DNA of 64,000 nucleotides from Novisyntrophococcus fermenticellae (lineage in GTDB: Bacteria; Bacillota; Clostridia; Lachnospirales; Lachnospiraceae), in assembly GCF_018866245.1 (NCBI RefSeq), contig NZ_CP076458.1, positions 434,001 to 498,000 of the forward strand, given 5' to 3'. The position numbers were made by a program, and so were the translations under genes. The notes under the pieces are model-generated. The model was given only the letters and a program-made list of their open reading frames with translations. It was not told where the DNA came from and did not search any database. How positions within the stretch are numbered: the first letter of the stretch is position 1; every line of letters begins with the position of its first letter. Shown piece after piece: positions 1 to 8,661 of the stretch.

Positions 1-192
1 GATTTTGCGGAATTTCAGAAGCATTATAAGAAAAATGCCGTCGGGATGAAGATGGCGCCGCTTACGATTTTTCAGCTTCCACAATATATGGTGAAAGAGT
101 CCAAGGGTTTTGTGATAAATCCTTCCGGTTTTAATCTGCAGCTTTCCAAAGAGCAGATAGAGGTAATTATTAAGGCGTTTCCGGAAGCGTAA
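1..192 (+). CDS. C-terminal fragment of an SseB-like protein (cut by window edge)
   Basis: The frame is open from base 1 to a TAA at 190-192 and gives 63 residues, so only the C-terminus is inside the window. The stretch FVINPSGFNLQLSKEQI followed by a short helix resembles the end of SseB-family (enhanced serine sensitivity) domains, where a hydrophobic strand with an N-P-x-G turn precedes the last helix. The match rests on a short segment, so the family call is tentative. The downstream peptidase gene follows after 21 bases with its own strong ribosome binding site, so the two may be co-transcribed. Confidence 0.45.
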   Translation, partial: DFAEFQKHYKKNAVGMKMAPLTIFQLPQYMVKESKGFVINPSGFNLQLSKEQIEVIIKAFPEA

Positions 193-213
193 CAAGGGAT
201 AGGAGGTTGCTTT

Positions 214-3117
214 ATGACTAAAGCTTACGAATTATTAAAAGAAGAAGTGATCCAGGATATTCATGCAAAAGGATATCTTTATAAGCATAAGAAAAGTGGA
301 GCCAGGGTGATGCTGCTGGCCAATGACGATGAGAATAAGGTGTTTAATATTGCGTTTCGTACCCCGCCGGCAAACTCTACCGGAGTGGCACATATCATAG
401 AGCATTCGGTACTTTGCGGATCTGATAAGTTTCCTTTGAAGGATCCTTTTGTAGAGCTTGTCAAGGGTAGTTTGAACACCTTTTTAAATGCTATGACTTA
501 TCCGGATAAGACGATGTATCCGGTAGCCAGCTGTAACGATAAGGATTTCCAGAATCTGATGGATGTGTATCTGGATGCGGTATTTCATCCGAATATATAT
601 AAGAATGAAAAGATATTCCGGCAGGAGGGATGGCATTATCATCTTGAACAGATATCCGATCCTCTGACCTACAACGGAGTGGTTTATAATGAGATGAAGG
701 GAGCGTTTTCCTCTGCAGATGAAGTTCTGAACCGGGAAGTTTTCAATACGCTGTTTCCGGATACAGCTTACGGTGTGGAATCCGGCGGAGATCCGAAAGT
801 CATTCCTTCCCTGACTTATGAAGAATTCCTGGATTTTCATAAAAAGTATTATCATCCGTCCAACAGCTACATCTATCTGTATGGTAATATGGACATGAAG
901 GAGAAGCTGGATTGGCTGGACAAGGAGTATCTGAGTAAATATGATGCAATCTTTGTGGATTCTGAAATTAAATTTCAGGAACCATTTGCTGAAAGAAAAG
1001 ATGTATGTTTTTCTTATCCGATTCTGGACCAGGATGAAGAGGAGAACAATACGTATCTCTCCTACAATGTGACGGCTGGAACAGCCCTGGATCTGAAGCT
1101 GTGTGTGGCCTTTTCTGTATTGGAGTATGCACTTTTAGATGCGCCGGGAGCCCCGGTAAAGCAGGCGCTTCTGGATGCTGAGATTGGAAAGGATATTGTG
1201 GGCTCTTATGAGGACGGAATCCTGCAGCCTTATTTCCAGATTGTGGCGAAGAATGCGAATGCACCTGATAAAGAGCGGTTTTTAAACGTTATTTACGATA
1301 CCTTGCAAGGTATTGTGAATCAGGGGATCGATAAAAAGTCGCTTCTTGCAGGAATTAACTTTTTTGAATTCCGCTTCCGGGAGGCGGACTTTGCATCTTA
1401 TCCCAAGGGTCTGATTTATGGGATTGATGCATTTGACAGCTGGTTATATGAGGATGAAAAGCCATGGCTGCATTTGCAGCAGCTGTGGGTCTTTGAGGAA
1501 CTGAAGAAAGAGGTGGAGAACGGTTATTATGAGGGTCTGGTTCGGAAATATCTGTTGTCGAATCCTCATGCCTCCATCGTAACGCTTGTACCTGAAAAGG
1601 GTCTGGCGGAGAAGGAAGATAAGAAGACAGGAGAGAAGCTGGCCGCTTATAAGGCTTCGCTTTCTAAGGCAGAACTGGAACAGCTGGTGGAGCAAACCAG
1701 GGCCTTAAAGGAATTTCAGGAAACGGAAGACAGTGAACAGGCGAAGGAGTGCATCCCGCTTTTGAATCGCTCAGATATTACCAGGGAAGCTGTAAAGCTG
1801 TATAATGAAGAACACCACCAGGGGAATACTGTTCTTTTGCACCATAATCTTTTTACTAATGGAATCACCTATGTGGATCTTTTGTTCGATACAAAATATG
1901 TACCGGATGAATTAATCCCATATATGGGTATTCTGAAATCTGTTCTCGGATATGTCAGTACGGAGCATTACAGCTACAGTGAATTATTCAACGAGATTAA
2001 TGCCAATACAGGGGGAATCAGCTGCGGGCTTCAGGTATTTCAAAAACCGGTACTAAGCGTGGACTGTGCAAGGATGTTTGGTGTCCGGTTTAAGTCTCTG
2101 GATGCCGGGGTTGATTTTGCATATGATATGGTTAAAGAGATTCTTTGTACTTCAAAGCTTGAGGATGAAAAGCGCCTGCGTGAAATTCTGGGGAGCATGA
2201 AAGCCGGCCTGCAGCAGGCTATACCGGGATCGGGTCATTCCAGTGCGGTATTAAGGGCCAGTTCTTATTTTCAGGGTTCCGCTTACTTTATGGAACGCAC
2301 TGCGGGAATTGAGTTTTATCATCTGGTAGAAAAACTGGAGAAGAACTTCGAAGAACAGAAAGCGGATTTGATTGAAAAATTGCAGCTTTTGATGCGCTAT
2401 ATCTTCCGTCCTGAGAACCTGTTTGTCAGTATTACTGCTGATGAGAAAGGTTATGAGGGAACGGAGCAGAAAATTGCTTCCATGAAAGAGTATCTTCATA
2501 AGGAACAACTGCCGCAGGGCTGCATTCATTATCTTCTTGAGCAGAAGAACGAAGCCTTTATGACTGCCGGCCAGGTACAGTATGTGGCGTCCTGCGGCAA
2601 CTTCAAAGAAGCGGGCTATGATTATACAGGAAGTTTACGTGTTCTTAAAAAGATTTTGAATTATGATTATCTCTGGATAAACCTGAGAGTGAAGGGTGGA
2701 GCATATGGCTGCATGAGCGGCTTTAAGCGTAATGGTGAGGCTTATCTGGCATCTTACCGGGATCCGAATCTTTCAAGGACACTGGAAATTTATAAAGGCA
2801 TTAAGAAGTATCTTGAAAACTTCAGCTGTTCAGAGCGGGATATGACGAAGTATATTATCGGCACAATCAGCGAATTGGATACGCCTTTGAATCCGGCGGC
2901 AAAGGGGAGTGTATCTCTGAATGCCTGGTTCAGTGGACTGACCGAGTCAGACTTCCAAAAGGAGAGAGATGAAATACTGCATGTTTCGTGTGAGGAAATC
3001 CGTAAACTATCAGGACTTGTAGATGCGGTGGTATCCCAGCATAATATCTGTGTAATCGGAAGCTCTACGGGAATTGAAAGGGATAAGGAACTATTTAAAG
3101 AGATTAAAAGATTCTAG
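214..3117 (+). CDS. M16C family zinc metallopeptidase (presequence protease/insulinase-like)
   Basis: This 967-residue protein is a full-length M16C-type peptidase, a family that degrades short or unfolded peptides inside a closed clamshell of two halves. The inverted zinc motif HxxEH is at residues 60-64 (H60, E63, H64), and the distal glutamate expected as third ligand lies near residue 157 in the segment YNEMKGAFSS. The length of about 970 fits the single-chain presequence protease/Cym1 type and not the split bacterial two-subunit type. There is no signal peptide, so it should be cytosolic. The start ATG follows TAGGAGG with good spacing. It lies directly upstream of era, 27 bases apart. 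Confidence 0.9.
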   Translation: MTKAYELLKEEVIQDIHAKGYLYKHKKSGARVMLLANDDENKVFNIAFRTPPANSTGVAHIIEHSVLCGSDKFPLKDPFVELVKGSLNTFLNAMTYPDKTMYPVASCNDKDFQNLMDVYLDAVFHPNIYKNEKIFRQEGWHYHLEQISDPLTYNGVVYNEMKGAFSSADEVLNREVFNTLFPDTAYGVESGGDPKVIPSLTYEEFLDFHKKYYHPSNSYIYLYGNMDMKEKLDWLDKEYLSKYDAIFVDSEIKFQEPFAERKDVCFSYPILDQDEEENNTYLSYNVTAGTALDLKLCVAFSVLEYALLDAPGAPVKQALLDAEIGKDIVGSYEDGILQPYFQIVAKNANAPDKERFLNVIYDTLQGIVNQGIDKKSLLAGINFFEFRFREADFASYPKGLIYGIDAFDSWLYEDEKPWLHLQQLWVFEELKKEVENGYYEGLVRKYLLSNPHASIVTLVPEKGLAEKEDKKTGEKLAAYKASLSKAELEQLVEQTRALKEFQETEDSEQAKECIPLLNRSDITREAVKLYNEEHHQGNTVLLHHNLFTNGITYVDLLFDTKYVPDELIPYMGILKSVLGYVSTEHYSYSELFNEINANTGGISCGLQVFQKPVLSVDCARMFGVRFKSLDAGVDFAYDMVKEILCTSKLEDEKRLREILGSMKAGLQQAIPGSGHSSAVLRASSYFQGSAYFMERTAGIEFYHLVEKLEKNFEEQKADLIEKLQLLMRYIFRPENLFVSITADEKGYEGTEQKIASMKEYLHKEQLPQGCIHYLLEQKNEAFMTAGQVQYVASCGNFKEAGYDYTGSLRVLKKILNYDYLWINLRVKGGAYGCMSGFKRNGEAYLASYRDPNLSRTLEIYKGIKKYLENFSCSERDMTKYIIGTISELDTPLNPAAKGSVSLNAWFSGLTESDFQKERDEILHVSCEEIRKLSGLVDAVVSQHNICVIGSSTGIERDKELFKEIKRF

Positions 3118-3144
3118 TATTAGAAATATGGAGAAAAGCGTTGT

Positions 3145-4050
3145 ATGAGTGAGAATTTTAAGTCAGGCTTTGTAGCGATTATCGGGCGTCCCAATGTGGG
3201 GAAATCTACGCTGATGAACCAGTTGATCGGTCAGAAAATCGCCATTACATCCAAAAAACCTCAAACCACCAGAAATCGGATTCAGACGGTTTATACCTCC
3301 GAGAGAGGGCAGATTGTCTTTCTCGACACACCCGGCATTCATAAAGCCAAAAATAAACTGGGGGAATATATGGTCAATGTGGCGGAGCGGACGCTTCAGG
3401 AGGCGGATGTTGTTCTATGGCTGGTGGAACCAGACACTTTTATAGGAGCAGGTGAACGCCATATTGCAGAACAATTAAAGAATACGAAGCTTCCGGTCAT
3501 ACTGGTGATTAATAAGGTGGATACGGTAAGCAGGGAAGAGGTACTGATTTTTATTGATGCCTATCGGAAATTCTATGAGTTTGACGAGATTATTCCGGTA
3601 TCGGCTTTGAGGGGCCTTAATACGGAGGATGTTATTGATACTATTTTTAAGTATCTGCCATACGGACCACAGTTTTATGATGAGGATACTGTAACAGATC
3701 AGCCCATGCGCCAGATTGTGGCTGAAATTATCCGGGAAAAGGCACTACATGCATTGAATGAAGAAATTCCCCACGGAATTGCTGTTTCCATTGACAGTAT
3801 GAAGGAAAGAACCGGTGGAAAAATTACGGATATCGATGCTACAATCGTGTGTGAAAGGGATTCTCACAAGGGTATTATCATTGGGAAACAGGGTGCGATG
3901 CTGAAAAAGATTGGAACAAATGCCCGTTACGAGATTGAACATCTGATTGAACAAAAGGTGAATCTGAAACTCTGGGTCAAGGTGAAAAAGGACTGGCGGG
4001 ACAGTGACCTCCTTATGAAAAATTACGGATATGATAAAAAAGAAGTTTAG
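3145..4050 (+). CDS. era: GTPase Era
   Basis: Era binds the 3' end of 16S rRNA and helps 30S subunit maturation. The 301-residue length is standard. The P-loop GRPNVGKST is at residues 14-22, the switch II segment DTPGIH near residue 60 and the base-specificity motif NKVD near residue 123. A C-terminal KH domain (about residues 205-285) carries the [14 protein letters not shown]-binding loop. It sits ahead of recO, a common pairing in Firmicutes, with 26 bases between them. The ATG at 3145 is the only sensible start, and its ribosome binding site is weak (GAGAAAAG). Confidence 0.97.
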   Translation: MSENFKSGFVAIIGRPNVGKSTLMNQLIGQKIAITSKKPQTTRNRIQTVYTSERGQIVFLDTPGIHKAKNKLGEYMVNVAERTLQEADVVLWLVEPDTFIGAGERHIAEQLKNTKLPVILVINKVDTVSREEVLIFIDAYRKFYEFDEIIPVSALRGLNTEDVIDTIFKYLPYGPQFYDEDTVTDQPMRQIVAEIIREKALHALNEEIPHGIAVSIDSMKERTGGKITDIDATIVCERDSHKGIIIGKQGAMLKKIGTNARYEIEHLIEQKVNLKLWVKVKKDWRDSDLLMKNYGYDKKEV

Positions 4051-4076
4051 ATTCTCAAAATGCTGTGGAGGATTGT

Positions 4077-4730
4077 ATGAGCGAACCGGTACAAGTTACG
4101 GGGATGGTTCTGTCATCCATGCCAGTCGGTGAATATGACCGGCGAGTGGTCATGCTGACCAGAGAGCGGGGAAAATTATCCATGTTTGCCAGAGGAGCCA
4201 GGAGACCCGGCAGCATACTGATGGCTGCGGCGAATCCATTCGTGTTTGGATCGTTCACAGTATATGAGGGAAGAACCGCTTATAGTATGGTCAGTGCGGA
4301 TGTGAAAGAATACTTTATTGAATTGGCCGATGAACAGCCAGGGGTCTATTATGGATTTTATTTTCTGGAATTCGCAGACTATTATGGTCTGGAAGGTATA
4401 GATGAGGCCGAGATGCTGAATCTTTTGTATGTTTCGTTGAAAGCACTCCTGAGTCACAGGTTTGAAAACCGGCTTGTGAGGAGGATTTTTGAACTGAAAG
4501 CCCTGACGATTAATGGGGAATATGCGCCGGATCAGCAGGCGATGAGTCCGTCAGCCCGGTATACCTGTCAATATATAGCATCTGCATCCATAGACAAGCT
4601 TTATACATTTACACTGAAGCCTGAGGTCTTAAGAGAATTGGAACAGTTGATGGATCAGTATATTTCGCGGGTCGTCGACAGGAAATTTAAAAGCTTATCA
4701 ATTCTGCAGATGTTTGAGGAGGAAGTTTAG
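4077..4730 (+). CDS. recO: DNA repair protein RecO
   Basis: RecO anneals SSB-coated single strands and helps load RecA in the RecF pathway. The 217-residue product has the N-terminal OB fold (residues about 1-80, with [21 protein letters not shown] and the basic ARGARRP loop) followed by an all-helical domain. The usual RecO zinc ribbon seems degenerate: I do not see the four-cysteine pattern found in some relatives, only an isolated cysteine near residue 160. I chose ATG 4077 because GGAGG at 4067-4071 sits five bases upstream. An earlier in-frame GTG at 4065 would overlap that site. It is translationally close to the next gene, whose start follows one base after this stop. Confidence 0.92.
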   Translation: MSEPVQVTGMVLSSMPVGEYDRRVVMLTRERGKLSMFARGARRPGSILMAAANPFVFGSFTVYEGRTAYSMVSADVKEYFIELADEQPGVYYGFYFLEFADYYGLEGIDEAEMLNLLYVSLKALLSHRFENRLVRRIFELKALTINGEYAPDQQAMSPSARYTCQYIASASIDKLYTFTLKPEVLRELEQLMDQYISRVVDRKFKSLSILQMFEEEV

Positions 4731-4731
4731 C

Positions 4732-5556
4732 GTGAAAAATACAAAGAAATTTCTGGCTTTCTTGGGAGCGGTATTGTTGTTGGGATTGTATCTGACAACC
4801 CTGATTTTTGCTCTGATTGACAGCCCGTTTGCATATACGATGTTCAAAATCTGTCTATACTGCACCATCATGGTACCAGTGTTAATCTATGCCATGATTT
4901 TGGTCTACCGGCGGGTAAAGGAAAAAAATGAGGAGATATACGGAAAGAAGATCGATACCGTTATCTTTGATGTGGGAAATGTCCTGGTGGATTATAACTG
5001 GAAAAAGTATCTGAGCAGTTTTGGGTTCGATGAGGAGATGAACAAAACAATTGCTGAGGCCATGTTTTTGAATCCTGTGTGGGACGAGGCAGATCGTGGA
5101 ATCCTGACGCCGGAGGAGTTAAGTGATGCATTCGTCAGAAACTGCCCGGAATATGAGAAAGAACTTCGGATGCTTTACGAGACACCTGGCCAGACTGTCT
5201 TCACACTGGATTATGCAAAGGACTGGATTCGGACGTTAAAAAAACAAGGATTGAAGGTATATATATTATCTAATTATTCAGAGAGGACATTCGAACAGAC
5301 AAAAGAGCAATTAGATTTCCTGTCTCTGGTAGATGGAGCATTATTTTCCTTTCAGTGTCATATGATTAAACCGGAGAAAGGTATATATCAGAAGTTGACA
5401 GACAGATACCACATCATTCCAAACCGTGCGGTATTTATTGATGACCGGCAAAAAAATGTGGACGGAGCAAGAGAGGCAGGGCTTCAGGCTTTAAGGTTTA
5501 CAACCTATGAGGATACCAGGAGAGCCCTGGAACGTCTTTTGTCTACGCTGGTGTAG
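4732..5556 (+). CDS. Membrane-anchored HAD-superfamily hydrolase (YihX-like)
   Basis: The 274-residue protein starts with two hydrophobic helices (about residues 8-30 and 38-62) and then carries a complete HAD subfamily IA domain. Motif I is VIFDVGNVLVDY, with the nucleophile aspartate followed by the glycine typical of YihX-type sugar-phosphate phosphatases. Motif II is ILSNYS, motif III includes the lysine of IKPEKGIY, and motif IV is FIDDR. The two-helix anchor before the catalytic domain is unusual, and the enzyme probably faces the cytosol. GTG 4732 is preferred because GAGGAGGAAG ends six bases upstream; the in-frame TTG at 4714 would precede that site. The substrate cannot be named from sequence. 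Confidence 0.8.
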   Translation: MKNTKKFLAFLGAVLLLGLYLTTLIFALIDSPFAYTMFKICLYCTIMVPVLIYAMILVYRRVKEKNEEIYGKKIDTVIFDVGNVLVDYNWKKYLSSFGFDEEMNKTIAEAMFLNPVWDEADRGILTPEELSDAFVRNCPEYEKELRMLYETPGQTVFTLDYAKDWIRTLKKQGLKVYILSNYSERTFEQTKEQLDFLSLVDGALFSFQCHMIKPEKGIYQKLTDRYHIIPNRAVFIDDRQKNVDGAREAGLQALRFTTYEDTRRALERLLSTLV

Positions 5557-5651
5557 GTTTATAAATTTTTAATATGCTGAATCATTGCTTTTTGCTGCTA
5601 AAAGGAATAAAGTTATAGTTAGAATATTACAAGGAGTAAGTGTGACAGTAT

Positions 5652-6053
5652 ATGGATAAATTAAGAAGGAAATTGCAGGACTTTATGGCAGGCCGTTATG
5701 GCATGGACCAACTGGGACGGTTTACCATGTATGTATCTATAATTGCATTGCTGATTTCTCTTTTCGCAGGGAACAATTGGTTTTATCTTATTGCATTGGT
5801 GCTGTTGATAACTACTTATGCACGGATGTTTTCAAAAAATCACAGCAGCCGCTATGCGGAGAATAATAAATACCTTGAATGGAAAGAAAAATTCTTTAGC
5901 TTCTTTCGGGGTGGTGCACGCCAGGCAAAGGACAAGGATCATCGCTATTTCCGCTGTCCGAACTGCAATCAGAAGGTGCGGGTCCCGAAGGGGAAAGGTA
6001 CGATATCCATTCGATGCCCAAAGTGTCAGCATGAGTTTATCAAACGTACATAA
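5652..6053 (+). CDS. Small membrane protein with C-terminal zinc ribbon
   Basis: The 133 residues contain two adjacent hydrophobic segments (about residues 24-42 and 44-62), a basic linker and a C-terminal zinc ribbon with two CxxC knuckles: CPNC near residue 108 and CPKC near residue 124. I infer both termini are cytosolic. No function is known to me. It lies 17 bases before the DUF5685 gene and should belong to the same transcription unit. The ribosome binding site AAGGAG is about 15 bases from the ATG, farther than usual, but no other start in the frame fits better. Confidence 0.7.
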   Translation: MDKLRRKLQDFMAGRYGMDQLGRFTMYVSIIALLISLFAGNNWFYLIALVLLITTYARMFSKNHSSRYAENNKYLEWKEKFFSFFRGGARQAKDKDHRYFRCPNCNQKVRVPKGKGTISIRCPKCQHEFIKRT

Positions 6054-6070
6054 GGATAGGAGGGCTCTCC

Positions 6071-6925
6071 ATGTTTGGTTACGTGAGCATTAACAAAGAA
6101 GAACTGAAGCTGAAAGACTATCAGAAGTATCAGGCATATTACTGCGGGGTCTGTCAGGAACTGAAGGAATCCTTTGGGCAGGCGGGCAGGCTGACACTGA
6201 CTTATGATATGACGTTCCTTGCGGTCTTACTCAGCGGCCTTTATGAGGATACTACCAAAAGAGAAGAGCATTTCTGTGTGGTACACCCGACGAAAAAGCA
6301 CCCATGCCTGCGTAATGAATTTACTGCCTATGTGTCGGACATGAATATCCTTTTGGCCTATTACAACCTTCTGGATGACTGGAAGGATGAGCGTAAGAAG
6401 AAAAGCTATATGGCCGCTCAGGTCTTAAAGAATTCTTGCTTGAAGGTGGTGAAGCGATATCCCCGTCAGACAGAGGCAGTTCAAACTTATTTGAAGAAAC
6501 TTCATACGTGTGAAGAGCAGAATTCTGCTGATCTGGATCTGGCTGCGGGTCTTACCGGTGAGGTATTGGGTGAGATTTATGCGTACAGGGATGATATCTG
6601 GAGTGAGGATCTGCGGCAGCTTGGATTTTACATTGGAAAGTTCATTTATCTTATGGATGCCTATGAGGATTTGGAAAAAGATAAGAAAAGCGGTAATTAT
6701 AATCCTTTTAAATTTATAGAAGAAACTCTGGAGTTTCATAAAACAGCAGAGGATGTACTGACGATGATGGCCGCTGCTGCATCCAGAGCGTTTGAAAGAC
6801 TTCCTATCATAGAAAATGTGGACATTTTACGAAATATATTGTATATTGGAATCTGGAATAAGTATGATATGGCAAAGGTCAAGAAAAAAGGTGCCGCCGA
6901 AGATGCTGCACACGAGGAGATATAA
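6071..6925 (+). CDS. DUF5685 family protein with isoprenyl-synthase-like motifs
   Basis: The 284-residue, largely helical protein begins [13 protein letters not shown] and contains the YYCGVC motif (C25, C28) typical of DUF5685; further cysteines are at about C69 and C79. No signal peptide is seen. Two acidic motifs stand out: DDWKD at residues 102-106 and DAYEDLEKD at 196-204 followed by GNYNPF. Between them is [13 protein letters not shown] (residues 158-170). That order resembles phytoene/squalene synthases, where an AG-x-VG helix precedes RDxxED and a G-R-x-Y-x-P segment. The resemblance is mine and not an established assignment. The start follows AGGAGGG. The dnaJ-like gene follows after five bases. 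Confidence 0.75.
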   Translation: MFGYVSINKEELKLKDYQKYQAYYCGVCQELKESFGQAGRLTLTYDMTFLAVLLSGLYEDTTKREEHFCVVHPTKKHPCLRNEFTAYVSDMNILLAYYNLLDDWKDERKKKSYMAAQVLKNSCLKVVKRYPRQTEAVQTYLKKLHTCEEQNSADLDLAAGLTGEVLGEIYAYRDDIWSEDLRQLGFYIGKFIYLMDAYEDLEKDKKSGNYNPFKFIEETLEFHKTAEDVLTMMAAAASRAFERLPIIENVDILRNILYIGIWNKYDMAKVKKKGAAEDAAHEEI

Positions 6926-6930
6926 TACAG

Positions 6931-7578
6931 ATGACAGACCCATATAAAGTGCTTGGAATCTCCAGGGATGCAAGCATGGACGAAATTAAAAAAGCATATC
7001 GGACATTGAGCCGGAAGTATCATCCGGATGCTAATATAAATAATCCAAATAAAGCCCAGGCGGAAGAAATGTTTAAACAGGTTCAGCAGGCATATACACA
7101 GATAATGGATGAAAAAGAAGGCAAGACATCCTCCTACCAGTCCCAGGGGGCAGGATACGGAGGTTTTGGCGGTTTTGGCGGATACGGTCAGAACAGCCGG
7201 CAGAACTCCGGTGGGGGCAGTGAAGCGGATGCACAGATGCGTGCAGCGTACAACTTTATTAATAATCGTATGTATCGTGAGGCCATGAATGTGCTGAACG
7301 ATATATCCGGACATACGGCATATTGGTTCTATCTGCATGCGGTAGCAAATTATGGTCTTGGAAATAATATTAATGCACTGCAGGATGCCCAGCAGGCTGT
7401 GAATATGGAACCGGATAATCCCCAATACCGTCAGTTTCTGCAGCAGCTCCAGGGAGGCGGGCAGTGGTATAGTACCATGGGGCAGGATTATGGCTTTGAC
7501 CGGGAGGGATCCGGGTTTGGAAGCTGGTGCTGCCAGTGCCTGGCCTGTAATGCCATGCTTAATTGCTGCTGTTGTTGA
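6931..7578 (+). CDS. DnaJ-domain protein with TPR-like region and cysteine-rich tail
   Basis: Residues 1-65 form a J domain with the HPD tripeptide at 31-33, which stimulates Hsp70 (DnaK) ATPase. A glycine-rich linker (about 75-100) leads to a helical repeat region (about 105-170) that looks like one or two TPR units. The last 16 residues hold seven cysteines in the segments CCQC, LAC and NCCCC, a striking tail with potential for metal binding or lipidation. It lacks the DnaJ zinc-finger and C-terminal domains, so it is a specialised cochaperone, not the housekeeping DnaJ. It closes the zinc-ribbon/DUF5685/DnaJ cluster and is followed by a terminator. Confidence 0.82.
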   Translation: MTDPYKVLGISRDASMDEIKKAYRTLSRKYHPDANINNPNKAQAEEMFKQVQQAYTQIMDEKEGKTSSYQSQGAGYGGFGGFGGYGQNSRQNSGGGSEADAQMRAAYNFINNRMYREAMNVLNDISGHTAYWFYLHAVANYGLGNNINALQDAQQAVNMEPDNPQYRQFLQQLQGGGQWYSTMGQDYGFDREGSGFGSWCCQCLACNAMLNCCCC

Positions 7579-7696
7579 AAATCCGTATGGCTGGACGATT
7601 ACAAAAAAATATTTTTAAAATAATGTATGAGAAAAATATAATGGGGTATAATTAAAGTATACAAAAGATGACTTGAATACTTATCCTCCCCTATAA

Positions 7697-7741
7697 CATC
7701 CCAGAAGCGGGCATATATGCAGCTTCTGGGATGCTTTTTTT
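7697..7741 (+). terminator. Rho-independent terminator after the DnaJ gene
   Basis: A perfect 12-bp stem (CATCCCAGAAGC at 7697-7708 with GCTTCTGGGATG at 7722-7733) with a 13-base loop is followed by C and a run of seven T. It closes the upstream gene cluster. Confidence 0.93.
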
Positions 7742-7754
7742 AGTACCAGAATGC

Positions 7755-7783
7755 TTGACATGAAAGCTGCGCTAACGTTATAC
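7755..7783 (+). promoter_or_regulatory. Sigma-A type promoter upstream of the activase-like gene
   Basis: TTGACA at 7755-7760 and TTATAC at 7778-7783 are separated by 17 bases. The -10 box lies inside the imperfect inverted repeat CGTTAT...ATAACG (about 7776-7798), which could be an operator. Confidence 0.6.
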
Positions 7784-7926
7784 TCAATAAAGATAACGAA
7801 TGAAGAAAACTCGTGGAGAGTATAATTGAAAGGAAAGCACGCATATGTTGGAGTGAGTTACTTGACCGCCTTTGCCGATATCGGACAGCTGTCTACACGG
7901 GCGGGTGCGTTTGTGGAGATGCTGTA

Positions 7927-8481
7927 ATGAAGGGATATGTGGGGATTGATTGCGGATCTGCCGCGTGCAAGGGGATTTTATTGAATGAGAGCCGGATTCT
8001 TTGTCATAGCATAAAGCCTACGGGTTGGAGTCCGCGCACCACGGCGAAAGAGGCGTTTCAGATGAATGATAAATGTGCGGCAGGTACGGGACGTTTTCTT
8101 GAAATGTCTGCACATAGAATGGGACTGGACATGGATGGATTTGCTAAATGTCTGGAGGCCGGAAAAAGTTGTTCTCTTAACAGCATGTGTGCTGTCTTTG
8201 CGGATTCGGAAATTGTATCTTTGCTTGCCGCAGGAAAAAGCCGGGAAGAAATTGCAGGCGGTGTTGTACATGCGGTAGTGGCAAGAACAGCTGTTTTGAC
8301 CGGAAAGCTTGAGATGGATTCCCCTGTTCTCCTGACCGGGGGCTTATCCGATATAGAAGGGCTTAGAAGCACGTTGGAAGAAAAGCTGGATTGTAGCGTG
8401 CAGACATCCCCATGGTCACGCTATGCGGGCGCAATCGGTGCAGCTTTGATATCGATGTCGGACAGTACAACTCCGATTTAA
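7927..8481 (+). CDS. Internally deleted acyl-CoA dehydratase activase-like protein (BadF/HgdC family)
   Basis: HgdC-type activases are ASKHA-fold ATPases with a [4Fe-4S] cluster that energise 2-hydroxyacyl-CoA dehydratases. This 184-residue version has the first phosphate motif (GIDCGSAACKGI), both cluster cysteine segments (MNDKCAAGTGRF and NSMCAVFADSE), the adenosine-side TGG motif and the C-terminal GAIGAAL. It lacks about 70 residues between the first strands and MNDKC, where the family has the TGYGR and DIGGQD phosphate-2 segments. The reading frame stays open across the junction (near 8045-8060). ATG 7927 gives a family-typical N-terminus; the frame extends farther upstream without family similarity. 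No dehydratase subunits are adjacent. Function is doubtful: either a decaying gene or a changed protein. Confidence 0.75.
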   Translation: MKGYVGIDCGSAACKGILLNESRILCHSIKPTGWSPRTTAKEAFQMNDKCAAGTGRFLEMSAHRMGLDMDGFAKCLEAGKSCSLNSMCAVFADSEIVSLLAAGKSREEIAGGVVHAVVARTAVLTGKLEMDSPVLLTGGLSDIEGLRSTLEEKLDCSVQTSPWSRYAGAIGAALISMSDSTTPI

Positions 8482-8497
8482 GCATGCAAAAATATAT

Positions 8498-8533
8498 GCC
8501 GTTTATTCTTCAGTAAAAGAATAAGCGGCTTTT
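8498..8533 (+). terminator. Rho-independent terminator after the activase-like gene
   Basis: A 13-bp stem with one G-U pair (GCCGTTTATTCTT at 8498-8510 with AAGAATAAGCGGC at 8517-8529) is followed by four T. Confidence 0.85.
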
Positions 8534-8661
8534 CCATGTCCCCGGGGAGGTCATGATAGTAATTGTTTAGGAAAGTTTTATCTCAAAAAATATGGACTTC
8601 TCTTAATTTTTTGCTATACTAAGTAGTGGATATATGAAGTATCCCATTAGGAGGAGCCATA

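Noticed and set aside
7813..7926. N-terminal extension of the activase-like gene
   Set aside because: The 38 extra residues have no resemblance to the family, whose proteins begin right at the GIDxGS motif.
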